64,000 nt of DNA, from positions 9,805 through 73,804 of the forward strand of contig JAYFOA010000013.1 in NCBI GenBank assembly GCA_034933145.1, read 5' to 3'. Numbering within the stretch: the stretch's first letter is position 1; the number at the start of each line of letters is the position of its first letter. The notes under the pieces were generated by a model. That model saw only the letters and a list, made by a program, of their open reading frames with translations, was not told the DNA's origin and searched no databases. The translations under genes were made by a program, and so were the position numbers. The DNA comes from UBA4644 sp034933145. Its GTDB lineage: Bacteria > Bacillota > Clostridia > Oscillospirales > Butyricicoccaceae. This document shows positions 34,046 through 42,367 of this stretch, in pieces.

Positions 34046-34689
34046 CATTTCAGCAGATGTCCAATGTCCTCGACGGTCTCCGCAAGCATCGCAGCTCCGG
34101 CCTGTGTAAGTTCTTCGCGGGAGCCATATCCATAAAGCACACCCATACAGGAAACGCCGCAAATGCGGGCGCCCTCCACATCATGCCGACGGTCTCCGAT
34201 CATCAGAGCCTCTCCGGGCACGATCCCCGCACGTGCCAGCGCCCAGGCGACTACCTCTGCTTTCCGCGTTCTGGTCTCCTCCAGCGTGGCGCCGCAAACA
34301 TACGAGAAATAGCCGTTCAGACCAAAGCGATCGAGAATGCGCTCTGCAAACGGCTCCGGCTTGGAGGTCGCAACCAGCAGCATATATCCCCGCGCTCGCA
34401 GTACTCTCAACAAGGAAGGAATACCCTCATAAACCGTATTTTCATAAATGCCTTTTTCCTGAAAATATTCCCTGTAAAAGGCAATAGCCCGGCGACGCTC
34501 CGCCTCGTCCATTCCGTATAGCTCACGGAAGGATTCCTCCAGCGGCGGCCCAATAAAGGGGTAAAGTGCCGCTTTCTCCGGCGGGTCGATTCCCATTTTG
34601 CGAAGGGCGTAGGCCACAGAACGAGTAATCCCCTCCCCGGGATCGATCAATGTTCCATCCAGGTCAAACAGCAGGCAGGAATATTTCAT
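34045..34689 (-). CDS. HAD superfamily phosphatase (Gph/PpaX-like)
   Basis: 214 aa. HAD motif I is FDLDGTLIDPGEG at residues 8-15, motif II LLVATSKPEP near residue 107, motif III lysine in RTRKAEVV and motif IV MIGDRRHDVEGA near residue 167; a helical C1 cap lies between. This is the phosphoglycolate phosphatase/pyrophosphatase PpaX subgroup. Its ATG overlaps the kinase stop by four bases, making it the last gene of the phosphate-linked operon. A role in recovering phosphate is inference. Confidence 0.88.
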   Translation of the reverse strand: MKYSCLLFDLDGTLIDPGEGITRSVAYALRKMGIDPPEKAALYPFIGPPLEESFRELYGMDEAERRRAIAFYREYFQEKGIYENTVYEGIPSLLRVLRARGYMLLVATSKPEPFAERILDRFGLNGYFSYVCGATLEETRTRKAEVVAWALARAGIVPGEALMIGDRRHDVEGARICGVSCMGVLYGYGSREELTQAGAAMLAETVEDIGHLLK

Positions 34690-36020
34690 TGCTTCTCCTC
34701 TGTAGGTGAGCCGTCGCTTTTGAACAGGACGGTCACCCGTGTACCCCGGTCGGGCTCGCTCTCAAGCCGCAGTTCCGCACCATGGCGCAGCGCAATATGC
34801 TTGACGATGGCCAAACCGAGGCCTGTACCGCCCGATTCGCGGCTACGGCTTTTATCCACACGATAAAAACGTTCAAATACATGGCTTTGATGTTCCGGAG
34901 GAATTCCAATCCCCGTATCCGATACGGAAAGACAAGGTCTTTTTCCCTGCTTTCCGACAGATAAAGTAACGCTGCCACCCTCCCGATTATAACGAATGCC
35001 ATTATCACAGAGATTATAGATCAGCTCCCATAGCTGTCCCCTTGCGCCATATACGACCGTCTCGCTTCCCTCAACGCGGATATTGATATGCTTTTTTTCC
35101 GCCGTCAGAGACAGGGAGTCGGCTACATTCTGACAAAGCGTCAGCAGCGGCACGCCGGAAAATTTTTCTCCGCCGCCCGCATCCAGCTCACCCAGCTGGA
35201 TGATGTCACCGATCAGCGTCAGCATCCGCTGAGTTTCGGCCCGGATTTTTCCTGCAAAAATAGGAACGTCCCCCGGTCTGGCCATCCCGGTTTCGATCAT
35301 CTCCGCATATCCCGAGATGCTGGTCAGCGGTGTTTTCAGTTCATGACTGACGTTGGCAGTAAACTCCTGCCGCATCCGCTGTGTCTCCAGCTCCTTTTCT
35401 CGCTGGCGGCGTACACGGTCAGCAAAGGGCTCAAGCTCAGGGTAGGGTGCCTCCTGTCCCGGTGCGCCCAAATCTTCCGCCATCTCCTCCAGCGGCCGCA
35501 CCAGACGGCGGGTCAGATAAACCGTAAGCAAAAAGGACAGTATAAGCATTGCCGCAAAGATCAGCAGCAGCCACGGGATTGCGCGGTTAAAGGCCGCGTA
35601 AAGGCTTTCTGCTTCCCGTGCGACCCGCAGCACATCTCCGCTGTTCAGGCGCAGCGCAAAATAATAGGTATAATAGCCAGCGGTAGCGGAAACACGGACG
35701 GCGCTGCCGCTGCCGGAGGCAAGCGCTGCCTGTATCTCCGGCCGGTCTGCGTGGTTCGCCGTGGCGCCAATGCTGTCATATCGAATCGTACCGTCGGGAG
35801 CCACCAACGTAACACGCAGCCCTTCGCCGGAAAGACGTGCAAGCTCTTCAACGCTGCCTTCGTTCTCATATGCGGCAGCCATCAGCCGGGCACTTTGCTC
35901 AATATCCGTCCCAATCTGTTTGTCAAATGCGTTTTTGAAAACGACAGCCGACAGCAGAAGGGTCAGCAGAAGGGAGAGAAGCGTCACCAAGAGCAGCGGG
36001 CCGTAAATGCGTTTTTTCAT
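34686..36020 (-). CDS. phoR: PhoR-like sensor histidine kinase
   Basis: 444 aa. Two N-terminal membrane segments (LLLVTLLSLLLTLLLSAVVF and LLLIFAAMLILSFLLTVYL) flank an extracellular domain of about 120 residues. These are followed by a short HAMP-like region, the phospho-acceptor in NVSHELKTPLTSISGY, and ATPase motifs NGIRYNREGG, DTGIGIPPEH and GTGLGLAIVKH. It overlaps its response regulator by four bases. The PhoR assignment rests on layout plus the PhoP box and phosphate transporter in the same operon. Confidence 0.9.
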   Translation of the reverse strand: MKKRIYGPLLLVTLLSLLLTLLLSAVVFKNAFDKQIGTDIEQSARLMAAAYENEGSVEELARLSGEGLRVTLVAPDGTIRYDSIGATANHADRPEIQAALASGSGSAVRVSATAGYYTYYFALRLNSGDVLRVAREAESLYAAFNRAIPWLLLIFAAMLILSFLLTVYLTRRLVRPLEEMAEDLGAPGQEAPYPELEPFADRVRRQREKELETQRMRQEFTANVSHELKTPLTSISGYAEMIETGMARPGDVPIFAGKIRAETQRMLTLIGDIIQLGELDAGGGEKFSGVPLLTLCQNVADSLSLTAEKKHINIRVEGSETVVYGARGQLWELIYNLCDNGIRYNREGGSVTLSVGKQGKRPCLSVSDTGIGIPPEHQSHVFERFYRVDKSRSRESGGTGLGLAIVKHIALRHGAELRLESEPDRGTRVTVLFKSDGSPTEEKQ

Positions 36021-36685
36021 AAAGACTCAGCCTTATAACCTACGTTACGGACAGTTTTGATCCGGTCTCCGCTCTCCCCGAGCTTTTGCCGCAGAGACAT
36101 GATGTGCATGTCCACTGTCCGACTCTCTCCCGCATACTCCGTGCCCCAGACCAAATCCATCAGCTTGTCGCGGGAAAGCACCACATCCCGGTTAAGTATC
36201 AGAGTCCGGAGCAGTTCATGTTCTTTATATGTTAAGCGGCAGAGTCTGCCGTCCGCAAACACCTGCCGTCGCTCATCATCCAGCATAATATTCCCAAGCG
36301 TCAGCCGCTTTGTCGGAGCGCCGTCGGAACGGCGCAGTACCGCCCGAACACGGGAAATCAGCTCCATTACGCCGAACGGTTTGACGATATAGTCATCGGC
36401 GCCGCTATCCAGCCCACGCACCCGGTCCATCTCGGTGGATTTAGCACTGACAATAATTGCTGGAATCTGCGCGCTTGGATACTGCTCCCGCAGACGCTTT
36501 AAAATTTCCATGCCGTCCTCACCAGGCAGCATGAGGTCCAGAATCACAAGCTCCGGAGGGCGATCCCTGCACAATTTCCAGAGCTGGGCGCTGCTTTCAC
36601 ACTCCGCGGTCTCATAGCCGCTGCTCTGCAGGGCGTACGCCTCCATCTGACGGATATTCACATCATCTTCCACAATGTAGATCAC
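36017..36685 (-). CDS. phoP: PhoP/PhoB-like response regulator
   Basis: 222 aa, OmpR family. The receiver has YIVEDDVNIRQ at the start, phospho-acceptor Asp in VILDLMLPGEDG and Lys in DDYIVKPFG; the winged helix ends TVDMHIMSLRQKLGESGDRIKTVRNVGYKAE. Translation starts at a GTG (36685) with AAGGAG eight bases upstream, 16 bases past the stop of the phosphate transporter gene. Four TTTACA repeats upstream of that transporter are the expected DNA target. Confidence 0.92.
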   Translation of the reverse strand: MIYIVEDDVNIRQMEAYALQSSGYETAECESSAQLWKLCRDRPPELVILDLMLPGEDGMEILKRLREQYPSAQIPAIIVSAKSTEMDRVRGLDSGADDYIVKPFGVMELISRVRAVLRRSDGAPTKRLTLGNIMLDDERRQVFADGRLCRLTYKEHELLRTLILNRDVVLSRDKLMDLVWGTEYAGESRTVDMHIMSLRQKLGESGDRIKTVRNVGYKAESL

Positions 36686-36701
36686 AGGCGCCTCTCCTTG
36701 T

Positions 36702-38453
36702 TTACGGCAGCAGATATTTCTGCCGGTATTCACGGAAATGCTCGCTGAAGTCGCTGCTGCCACCGGATTTTACCTTGTTGAGATACGCATGAGTATCATA
36801 GTCGGTCCCTGCCTGCTCCAGCTGGAATACCGCAATGTTGGAGCAGTGGTCGGATACGCGCTCAAAATTGGTCAACAGGTCGCTGTAGACAAAGCCGAGC
36901 GCTACCGTGCACTGTCCTGCCTGCAGGCGCTGGATGTGCCGGTCACGAAGCTGCATTTTCAGATCGTCAACGACCTGCTCCAACGGCTCCACCAGTGCTG
37001 CCAGCGACTTATCCTGTTGGATAAAAGCATTGACTGCCAGGTTGACAATTTCGATGACCGCATCGGTGAGAATTCGCAGCTCCTCCTTTGCGTCTTCAGA
37101 AAAAATCAACTCCTTTTCCTGAATCTCGCGGGCGGAATCCAAAATATTGACCGCATGGTCAGCAATGCGTTCAAAGTCGCCGATATCGTGCAGCAAAAGC
37201 GATATCTCCTCACTATCCCCTGCGGAGAGGGCTTTCGAACTCAGTTTTACCAGATAACTGCCCAATTTGTCTTCATATTCATCGATGACGTTCTCTGTCT
37301 CCTCGATATAACGGGATTCTTTTTCGTCATAATTTCCAAGCAAAGCAATTGCCAGCAGCAGATTGTTCCGTACGGTCTCCGCCATCCGGCAGGTTACAGC
37401 ACGGGCGCGTTCGACAGCCACAGCCGGCGTGGAAAACAGGCGCTCATCCAAAAGCTCCAGGTGTTCGTCTTTTTTACCGTTGTCACGGACGGTGATACAC
37501 ACCAATTTTTCCAGCTGACGTGTAAACGGGAGCAACAGCAGTGTGCAAAGCAGGTTGAACGACGAGTGGACGATTGCGATGCCAAGCGGTGTAATATAGT
37601 TTGTGATAAATGAAAAATGCAGTAATGCATTAAGCCCGTAAAAAGCTGCCAGCAGTGTTACCGTACCGATAATATTGAAATACAAATGCACCATCGCCGC
37701 CCGTTTTGCATTGCGGTTGGTACCCACCGAGGAAATCAGCGCGGTGACGCAGGTGCCAATATTTTGCCCCAGGATAATCGGTATCGCACTGCCAAAGGTG
37801 ACTGTTCCTGTGACACTCAATGCTTGTAAAATGCCCACCGACGCAGAGGAACTCTGAATAACTGCGGTCAGTGCGGCACCGGCCAGCACACCGAATACGG
37901 GGTTGGAAAAAAGCGTCAGCATATTCGTAAACTGCGGCACTTCGGCCAGCGGTTTCACCGCCGCCGCCATGCTTTCCATGCCGTACATCAGGACGGCAAA
38001 TCCCAAAAGCGCCATGCCCGCATCTTTTTTCTTCTCTCGTTTTCCTGCCATATAGAGAAGGATGCCGATCAGTGCCAGTACAGGCGTAAAAGAGCTGGGC
38101 TTAAGCAGACGCACAAAGGTATTGCTGCTCTGCAATCCGGTCAGTGACAAAAGCCAGGCCGTAACCGTGGTGCCTATATTGGCACCCATGATCAGCCCGA
38201 TAGCCTGCCGCAGCTGCATGATGCCGGAGTTGACAAAGCCAACCACCATAACCGTCGTGGCTGACGAGCTTTGGATGACGGCGGTGACGGCGGCACCGAG
38301 CAAAAGTCCCCGCACCGGATTGGCCGTCAGCTTGGCAAGCAGATTCTTCAGTTTGCTGCCGGCGGCCTTTTCCAGTGCCTGTCCCATCAGATTCATGCCG
38401 AACAGGAACAAAGCCAAACCGCCAAGCAGCGAAAGCACCTCAAAAATACCCAT
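36702..38453 (-). CDS. Na+/phosphate cotransporter with PhoU-like C-terminal domain
   Basis: About 583 aa. The membrane half has the duplicated NptA motif (VIQSSSATTVMVVGFVNSG and VIQSSSASVGILQAL) and GANIGTTVTAW. From about residue 345 a cytoplasmic helical PhoU-like domain follows (IEETENVIDEYEDKLGSYLVKL, DIGDFERIADHAVNIL, FERVSDHCSNIAVF). It imports phosphate with Na+. The ATG at 38453 follows AAGGGTGG; an in-frame GTG three codons earlier is possible. It heads an operon with the PhoP/PhoR-like pair and a HAD phosphatase. Confidence 0.93.
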   Translation of the reverse strand: MGIFEVLSLLGGLALFLFGMNLMGQALEKAAGSKLKNLLAKLTANPVRGLLLGAAVTAVIQSSSATTVMVVGFVNSGIMQLRQAIGLIMGANIGTTVTAWLLSLTGLQSSNTFVRLLKPSSFTPVLALIGILLYMAGKREKKKDAGMALLGFAVLMYGMESMAAAVKPLAEVPQFTNMLTLFSNPVFGVLAGAALTAVIQSSSASVGILQALSVTGTVTFGSAIPIILGQNIGTCVTALISSVGTNRNAKRAAMVHLYFNIIGTVTLLAAFYGLNALLHFSFITNYITPLGIAIVHSSFNLLCTLLLLPFTRQLEKLVCITVRDNGKKDEHLELLDERLFSTPAVAVERARAVTCRMAETVRNNLLLAIALLGNYDEKESRYIEETENVIDEYEDKLGSYLVKLSSKALSAGDSEEISLLLHDIGDFERIADHAVNILDSAREIQEKELIFSEDAKEELRILTDAVIEIVNLAVNAFIQQDKSLAALVEPLEQVVDDLKMQLRDRHIQRLQAGQCTVALGFVYSDLLTNFERVSDHCSNIAVFQLEQAGTDYDTHAYLNKVKSGGSSDFSEHFREYRQKYLLP

Positions 38454-38525
38454 TGCGTCCACCCTTATGTTTTTATATTCCGTCTCTACTTTTACAAATA
38501 CATTTTACCCTAATTTTCTCTAAAA

Positions 38526-38547
38526 GCAAATATAATGCAAATATAAT
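38526..38547 (-). repeat. Tandem GCAAATATAAT x2 in the phosphate promoter
   Basis: Two exact, adjacent 11-base copies. Read on the minus strand each supplies a TATATT -10-like box, just downstream of the PhoP box. Confidence 0.7.
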
Positions 38548-38554
38548 GTTTGCA

Positions 38555-38594
38555 TGTAAAATCTGTGTAAAGTTTGACGTAAAATTTGTGTAAA
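38555..38594 (-). promoter_or_regulatory. PhoP box: four direct TTTACA-type repeats
   Basis: On the minus strand the repeats are TTTACA, TTTACG, TTTACA and TTTACA, spaced 5, 6 and 5 bases (period 11-12). This matches the Gram-positive PhoP box (TTHACA repeats on one helix face). It lies about 100 bases upstream of the Na/Pi transporter gene and abuts the promoter of the divergent membrane protein gene. Confidence 0.8.
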
Positions 38595-38614
38595 CCCGGG
38601 CGGCAGGTTATAAT
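38586..38614 (+). promoter_or_regulatory. Promoter of the 38632 membrane protein gene
   Basis: TTGTGT and a perfect TATAAT with a 17-base spacer, 17 bases before the ATG. The -35 box overlaps the PhoP box, so the gene may also respond to phosphate. Confidence 0.6.
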
Positions 38615-38631
38615 AGCCACGGGGTGATGAT

Positions 38632-39171
38632 ATGAAACCGTTGTATTATGTGAATCCGGATCATCCGCTGATTTGGATTTCCTGTATTCTGATGCTGATG
38701 TCCGCCGCCGTACGGATTCTGTATTTCCGGAACCGACCGGAGCCAGCCAACCGTCCGACACTGGCAATACATATTCTTTTGCCCCTCTCCTGTAACTTCC
38801 TCTTCGCGCTTTTACTTCCCCTTTACGGGAAAACCGCCTTGTGGACGACTGCAATCCCCGTCGTGCTGGGCTGCCTTTTTTTCTCCCTGAAGTCAAAGAC
38901 GTTTTCGCGTAAGCACAAGCTGCTTTGCCGGCTGCTATACCTGGCTGTGGCAGCCCTGTATACCTGTACGGTCACCGGGCTGATCCCAACCGCACGTCTT
39001 CTGATCCTGCTATTCGGCCTCCCTCTTTTGTACCATCTTTTTGTGGAAGATTTAAGCATCTTTCGCCTTTCTGATCCGCCCCTGTCGCTGCAGGACTGGC
39101 TCCCTGAAATTTCTGTCATCCTTATCATGGCGTCTCTACTAAGTGCGTCGCTGGCCATCCTGAAACATTAA
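38632..39171 (+). CDS. Hypothetical multi-pass membrane protein
   Basis: 179 aa. GGGGTGATGAT precedes the ATG. Five hydrophobic segments are visible (WISCILMLMSAAVRILYF, IHILLPLSCNFLFALLLPL, WTTAIPVVLGCLFFSL, LYLAVAALYTCTVTGLIP, LPEISVILIMASLLSASLAIL), with basic loops. I do not recognise a family. It is divergent from the phosphate operon and its -35 region coincides with the PhoP box, which is the only clue to function. Confidence 0.65.
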   Translation: MKPLYYVNPDHPLIWISCILMLMSAAVRILYFRNRPEPANRPTLAIHILLPLSCNFLFALLLPLYGKTALWTTAIPVVLGCLFFSLKSKTFSRKHKLLCRLLYLAVAALYTCTVTGLIPTARLLILLFGLPLLYHLFVEDLSIFRLSDPPLSLQDWLPEISVILIMASLLSASLAILKH

Positions 39172-39196
39172 AAATTTATTGCGTCCGGCTTTTCGC

Positions 39197-39225
39197 TTGT
39201 CAAAAAATTCAAAATGGCGTATAAT
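39197..39225 (+). promoter_or_regulatory. Promoter of the SPT-SDR operon
   Basis: TTGTCA and TATAAT with an exact 17-base spacer, 42 bases before the ATG at 39268. Confidence 0.85.
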
Positions 39226-39267
39226 TCCTCTTGTTCCACAACGCAAAAGGCGAAAGGAAGGAAACAC

Positions 39268-40446
39268 ATGGATTTGTTTGATAAATGCGCCCGATACGAC
39301 GCCGCCAAACTGGCGCGCGAAGCAGGCATCTACCCTTATTTTCATGCACTTGAATCCCGTCAGGATACCGAAGTTATCATGGAAGGCAAGCGCCGCATCA
39401 TGCTTGGCTCCAACAACTATTTGGGGCTTACCATCTGCCCCGAGATTATTGAGGCCGGCATTCATGCATTTGAAAAATACGGCTCCGGCTGCTCCGGCTC
39501 CCGTTTTTTGAACGGCACGCTGCAGCTCCATTTGGAGCTCGAAGCCGAGCTGGCAGACTTTTTACACAAAGAGGCAATCGTCACCTTCTCCACTGGCTTT
39601 CAGAGCAATTTGGGCATCATTTCTGCCTTGGTGGGATTGGGCGATTTCGTCATTTGCGACAAGGAAAACCATGCCTCAATTTATGATGGCTGCAAGCTGA
39701 GCTATGGCAAAATGCTGCGCTATAAGCATAATGATATGTCCGAACTGGAACGCATGCTGCAGAGCGTGCCTGAAAAGGCCGGCTGCCTGATTGTCACCGA
39801 CGGTGTGTTCTCCATGGGCGGCGACATCGCCAATCTGCCGGAGATCGTACGTCTGGCAAAAAAATACGGTGCGCGAGTCATGGTGGACGATGCCCACGGC
39901 CTGGGCGTCATCGGCGAGGGCGGCCGCGGCACCGCCAGCTATTTTGGGCTGGAAAAAGAAGTCGATATTTATATGGGTACTTTCTCCAAATCTCTGGCCA
40001 GTCTGGGCGGTTATATGGCCGCTTCCTTTGAAGTGGCAGACTATGTGCGCCACAACTCCCGCCCGTTCATCTTCTCCGCTTCCATGACGCCGGCCTCTGC
40101 CGCATCGGCACTGGCGGCTCTGCGCCATCTGCGCGCCCATCCGGAGCTGCCAAAGCGGCTCGGAGAGCTTTCGGCATATGCCCGCAAGGGTCTGACTGAA
40201 CGCGGACTTAAGATCCGTCTGTCGGAAACGCCGATCATTCCTATCTACTGCTACGATACGATGGATACACTGACAAAGGCCAAGGCCCTTTACGACGCCG
40301 GCGTCTATGTTAATCCCGTTCTGCCGCCAGCAACGCCGGCTACCGAATGTCTGCTGCGCACCAGCTATATGGCAACGCTTACCGAGCCCTTGCTGGACGA
40401 AGCCATGGATATCATCCAGTCGGTGCTGGGAACGAAAAATGCCTGA
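39268..40446 (+). CDS. PLP-dependent alpha-oxoamine synthase, serine palmitoyltransferase-like
   Basis: 392 aa, fold-type I aminotransferase of the AONS/KBL/SPT family, which condenses an amino acid with an acyl-CoA or acyl-ACP. Motifs: GSNNYLGL, YGSGCSGSRFLNGTLQLHLELE, DGVFSMGGDIANLPEIV, VDDAHGLGV, and the PLP lysine in GTFSKSLASLGGYMA. From memory of the family, the whole pattern (YPYF near the start, RHNSRPFIFSASMTPA, ETPIIPIY, NPVLPPATPA) is closest to Bacteroides serine palmitoyltransferase rather than BioF or Kbl. AAAGGAAGG precedes the ATG. No bio or tdh genes are nearby; the next gene is a ketoreductase-like SDR. Confidence 0.85.
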   Translation: MDLFDKCARYDAAKLAREAGIYPYFHALESRQDTEVIMEGKRRIMLGSNNYLGLTICPEIIEAGIHAFEKYGSGCSGSRFLNGTLQLHLELEAELADFLHKEAIVTFSTGFQSNLGIISALVGLGDFVICDKENHASIYDGCKLSYGKMLRYKHNDMSELERMLQSVPEKAGCLIVTDGVFSMGGDIANLPEIVRLAKKYGARVMVDDAHGLGVIGEGGRGTASYFGLEKEVDIYMGTFSKSLASLGGYMAASFEVADYVRHNSRPFIFSASMTPASAASALAALRHLRAHPELPKRLGELSAYARKGLTERGLKIRLSETPIIPIYCYDTMDTLTKAKALYDAGVYVNPVLPPATPATECLLRTSYMATLTEPLLDEAMDIIQSVLGTKNA

Positions 40447-41227
40447 ATCCGTACTTGTCACCGGCGGCACCTCCGGCATCGGGCTGGAAACTGCGCGGGA
40501 GCTTTCCCGCCGCGGCTGTATCGTTTATACTCTGAGCCGCCGAGGCTCTCAGGAGCCAGGTATGACACATCTGTTGGGTGATGTGACCGACGAAGCCTCG
40601 GTCAGTGCCGCCGTGAATCAGATTGTCTCAGAGCGGGGCGCGCTGAACGTACTCGTCTGCTGTGCGGGATTTGGTGTCTCCGGTGCTGTGGAATATACTC
40701 CTCTTGCAGACGCAAAAGCCCAGGTGGATGTCAATCTGTTTGGGACGGTCAATTGCTGCCGCATGTCACTGCCGGCTCTGCGAAAAAGCCGTGGGCGGAT
40801 TGTCAATATAAGCTCGGTTGCCGCACCGGTAGCCATCCCCTTCCAGGCATATTATTCTGTTTCTAAGGCAGGAATCAATGCCTTTTCCCTTGCTCTTGCT
40901 AATGAGGTGCGCCCCTTTGGCATAACGGTCTGCTGCGTGATGCCCGGCGACATCAAAACCGGCTTCACTGCCGCCCGGAAAAAAGATCACACAGGTGATG
41001 ACATCTATGGCGGACGAATCGCCCGCAGCGTCGCCGTCATGGAACGCGACGAGCAGAACGGCATGAGCGCTGCCGCTGCCGGCCGATATGTGGCAAACCG
41101 CGCCCTGAAAAAGCGCTGCCCGCCGCTGTGTACCATTGGAGCGAGCTATAAGCTCCTTGTGTTTCTTACCCGCCTGCTGCCAGTTCGGCTTGTTAACCGG
41201 CTGGTCTACATGCTCTACGCAAAGTAA
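40439..41227 (+). CDS. Short-chain dehydrogenase/reductase, ketosphinganine-reductase-like
   Basis: 262 aa. The NAD(P) loop is VLVTGGTSGIG at the start, CCAGFG stands for the usual NAG, NISS carries the catalytic Ser, and the Tyr-Lys pair is YYSVSKAG near residue 142. The C-terminal part (LLVFLTRLLPVRLVNRLVYMLYAK) is hydrophobic and basic, suggesting membrane contact as in enzymes acting on long-chain ketones. The start overlaps the upstream SPT-like gene by eight bases. Reduction of its 3-keto product is the obvious hypothesis. The operon ends at a strong terminator. Confidence 0.83.
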   Translation: MPESVLVTGGTSGIGLETARELSRRGCIVYTLSRRGSQEPGMTHLLGDVTDEASVSAAVNQIVSERGALNVLVCCAGFGVSGAVEYTPLADAKAQVDVNLFGTVNCCRMSLPALRKSRGRIVNISSVAAPVAIPFQAYYSVSKAGINAFSLALANEVRPFGITVCCVMPGDIKTGFTAARKKDHTGDDIYGGRIARSVAVMERDEQNGMSAAAAGRYVANRALKKRCPPLCTIGASYKLLVFLTRLLPVRLVNRLVYMLYAK

Positions 41228-41243
41228 AGGTCAAAATAACGCC

Positions 41244-41279
41244 AAATCCCCTGCGGATGCAAGTCCGCAGGGGATTTTT
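41244..41279 (+). terminator. Terminator of the SPT-SDR operon
   Basis: AAATCCCCTGCGGA pairs with TCCGCAGGGGATTT around a six-base loop and runs into T residues. The pyr operon ends from the other side and may use it too. Confidence 0.9.
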
Positions 41280-41305
41280 AAAGTTTGGAAAAAAGTGGCA
41301 GCTTT

Positions 41306-42367
41306 TCAATCTTTTGCTTCCGACTCACAATACCAGCATCGATATGCCCCGCTCTTTTGGGTGACCCGAGGAAATAACCCCCGCTCCTGTACCGAAATGC
41401 AGCGCGGGTTGCGGCAGCGTAGGCCATCGTGCTCCGGCAGCGGTGCAGGTACCTGTGCGGGCTCGGCCAGCAGCTTCAGAATGAGTGCCATTCGCATCTG
41501 CTTTCCGCAGATGACCTGTTCAAAATAGCAGGCGCGCGTGTCCGCGTCCACCTCGGGTGCGATCTCGTTTACCCGCGGCAGCGGATGCAGCACCCGAAGG
41601 TTTGCACCGCCATACTTCATTTTCTCCTCCGTGAGAATATAAGAATTTTTCAGCTGCTCGTACTGCTCCGGGTTGTCAAACCGCTCCTTCTGAATGCGGG
41701 TCATATAAAGAACATCCAGCCTCGGCAAGGCGCTTTCCAGATTGGCCGTCTCTTCAAATTCGACGCCCGCGGCGTGCAGATCGCTTTTTACATAGTCCGG
41801 CATCCGCAGTTCCTCAGGAGAGAGAAAAATGAACCGGCTGCCCGGATACCGCGCCATGGCACGGGCTAACGAATGGACAGTGCGCCCGTATTTCAGGTCA
41901 CCGCACAGCCCGATGGTCAGCCCGTTCAGCCGCCCATGCTCCCGCCGGATGGTCAGCAGATCTGCCAGCGTCTGGGTGGGATGGTTGTGCCCTCCGTCGC
42001 CGGCGTTGATGACCGGCACACCGGCAAAAAGTGCGGCAGCCGCCGGCGCACCCTCCAGGGGGTGTCGCATGGCAATGATATCGGCATAACAGCCGACGAC
42101 ACGGGCGGTATCGGCCGTGGTCTCCCCCTTGGAGACGGAGGACCCCGCCGGGTCAGAAAACCCAAGGACATTCCCGCCCAGTTCGTACATGGCGGCTTCA
42201 AAGGATAGGCGTGTGCGGGTGGATGGTTCAAAGAACAGTGTAGCCAGCTTCTTTCCGCGGCATCGCTCCGCATAGGCTGCCGGACGGGCGGCAATGTCGT
42301 CCGCCGTGTCCATCAATGCATCGATTTCTCCCGTCGTCAGGTCCAGAATGTCCAGAAGTGCACTCAT
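41306..42367 (-). CDS. pyrB: Aspartate carbamoyltransferase with C-terminal PyrI-like zinc ribbon
   Basis: 353 aa. The catalytic chain shows FEPSTRTRLSFE (carbamoyl phosphate site, near residue 45), SVSKGETTADT, NAGDGGHNHPTQ and HPLPRVNEI. After about residue 305 there is an extra tail with C-x4-C-x20-C-x2-C (CRNPRC, CWYC), the pattern of the zinc domain of the regulatory chain PyrI. The PyrI nucleotide-binding domain is absent. It catalyses the first committed step of pyrimidine synthesis. GGAGGAGCAAA precedes the ATG, which overlaps pyrE by four bases. Confidence 0.95.
   Translation of the reverse strand: MSALLDILDLTTGEIDALMDTADDIAARPAAYAERCRGKKLATLFFEPSTRTRLSFEAAMYELGGNVLGFSDPAGSSVSKGETTADTARVVGCYADIIAMRHPLEGAPAAAALFAGVPVINAGDGGHNHPTQTLADLLTIRREHGRLNGLTIGLCGDLKYGRTVHSLARAMARYPGSRFIFLSPEELRMPDYVKSDLHAAGVEFEETANLESALPRLDVLYMTRIQKERFDNPEQYEQLKNSYILTEEKMKYGGANLRVLHPLPRVNEIAPEVDADTRACYFEQVICGKQMRMALILKLLAEPAQVPAPLPEHDGLRCRNPRCISVQERGLFPRVTQKSGAYRCWYCESEAKD

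Noticed and set aside
37394..37630. Short minus-strand ORF inside the Na/Pi transporter gene
   Set aside because: Out-of-frame shadow of the transporter reading frame.
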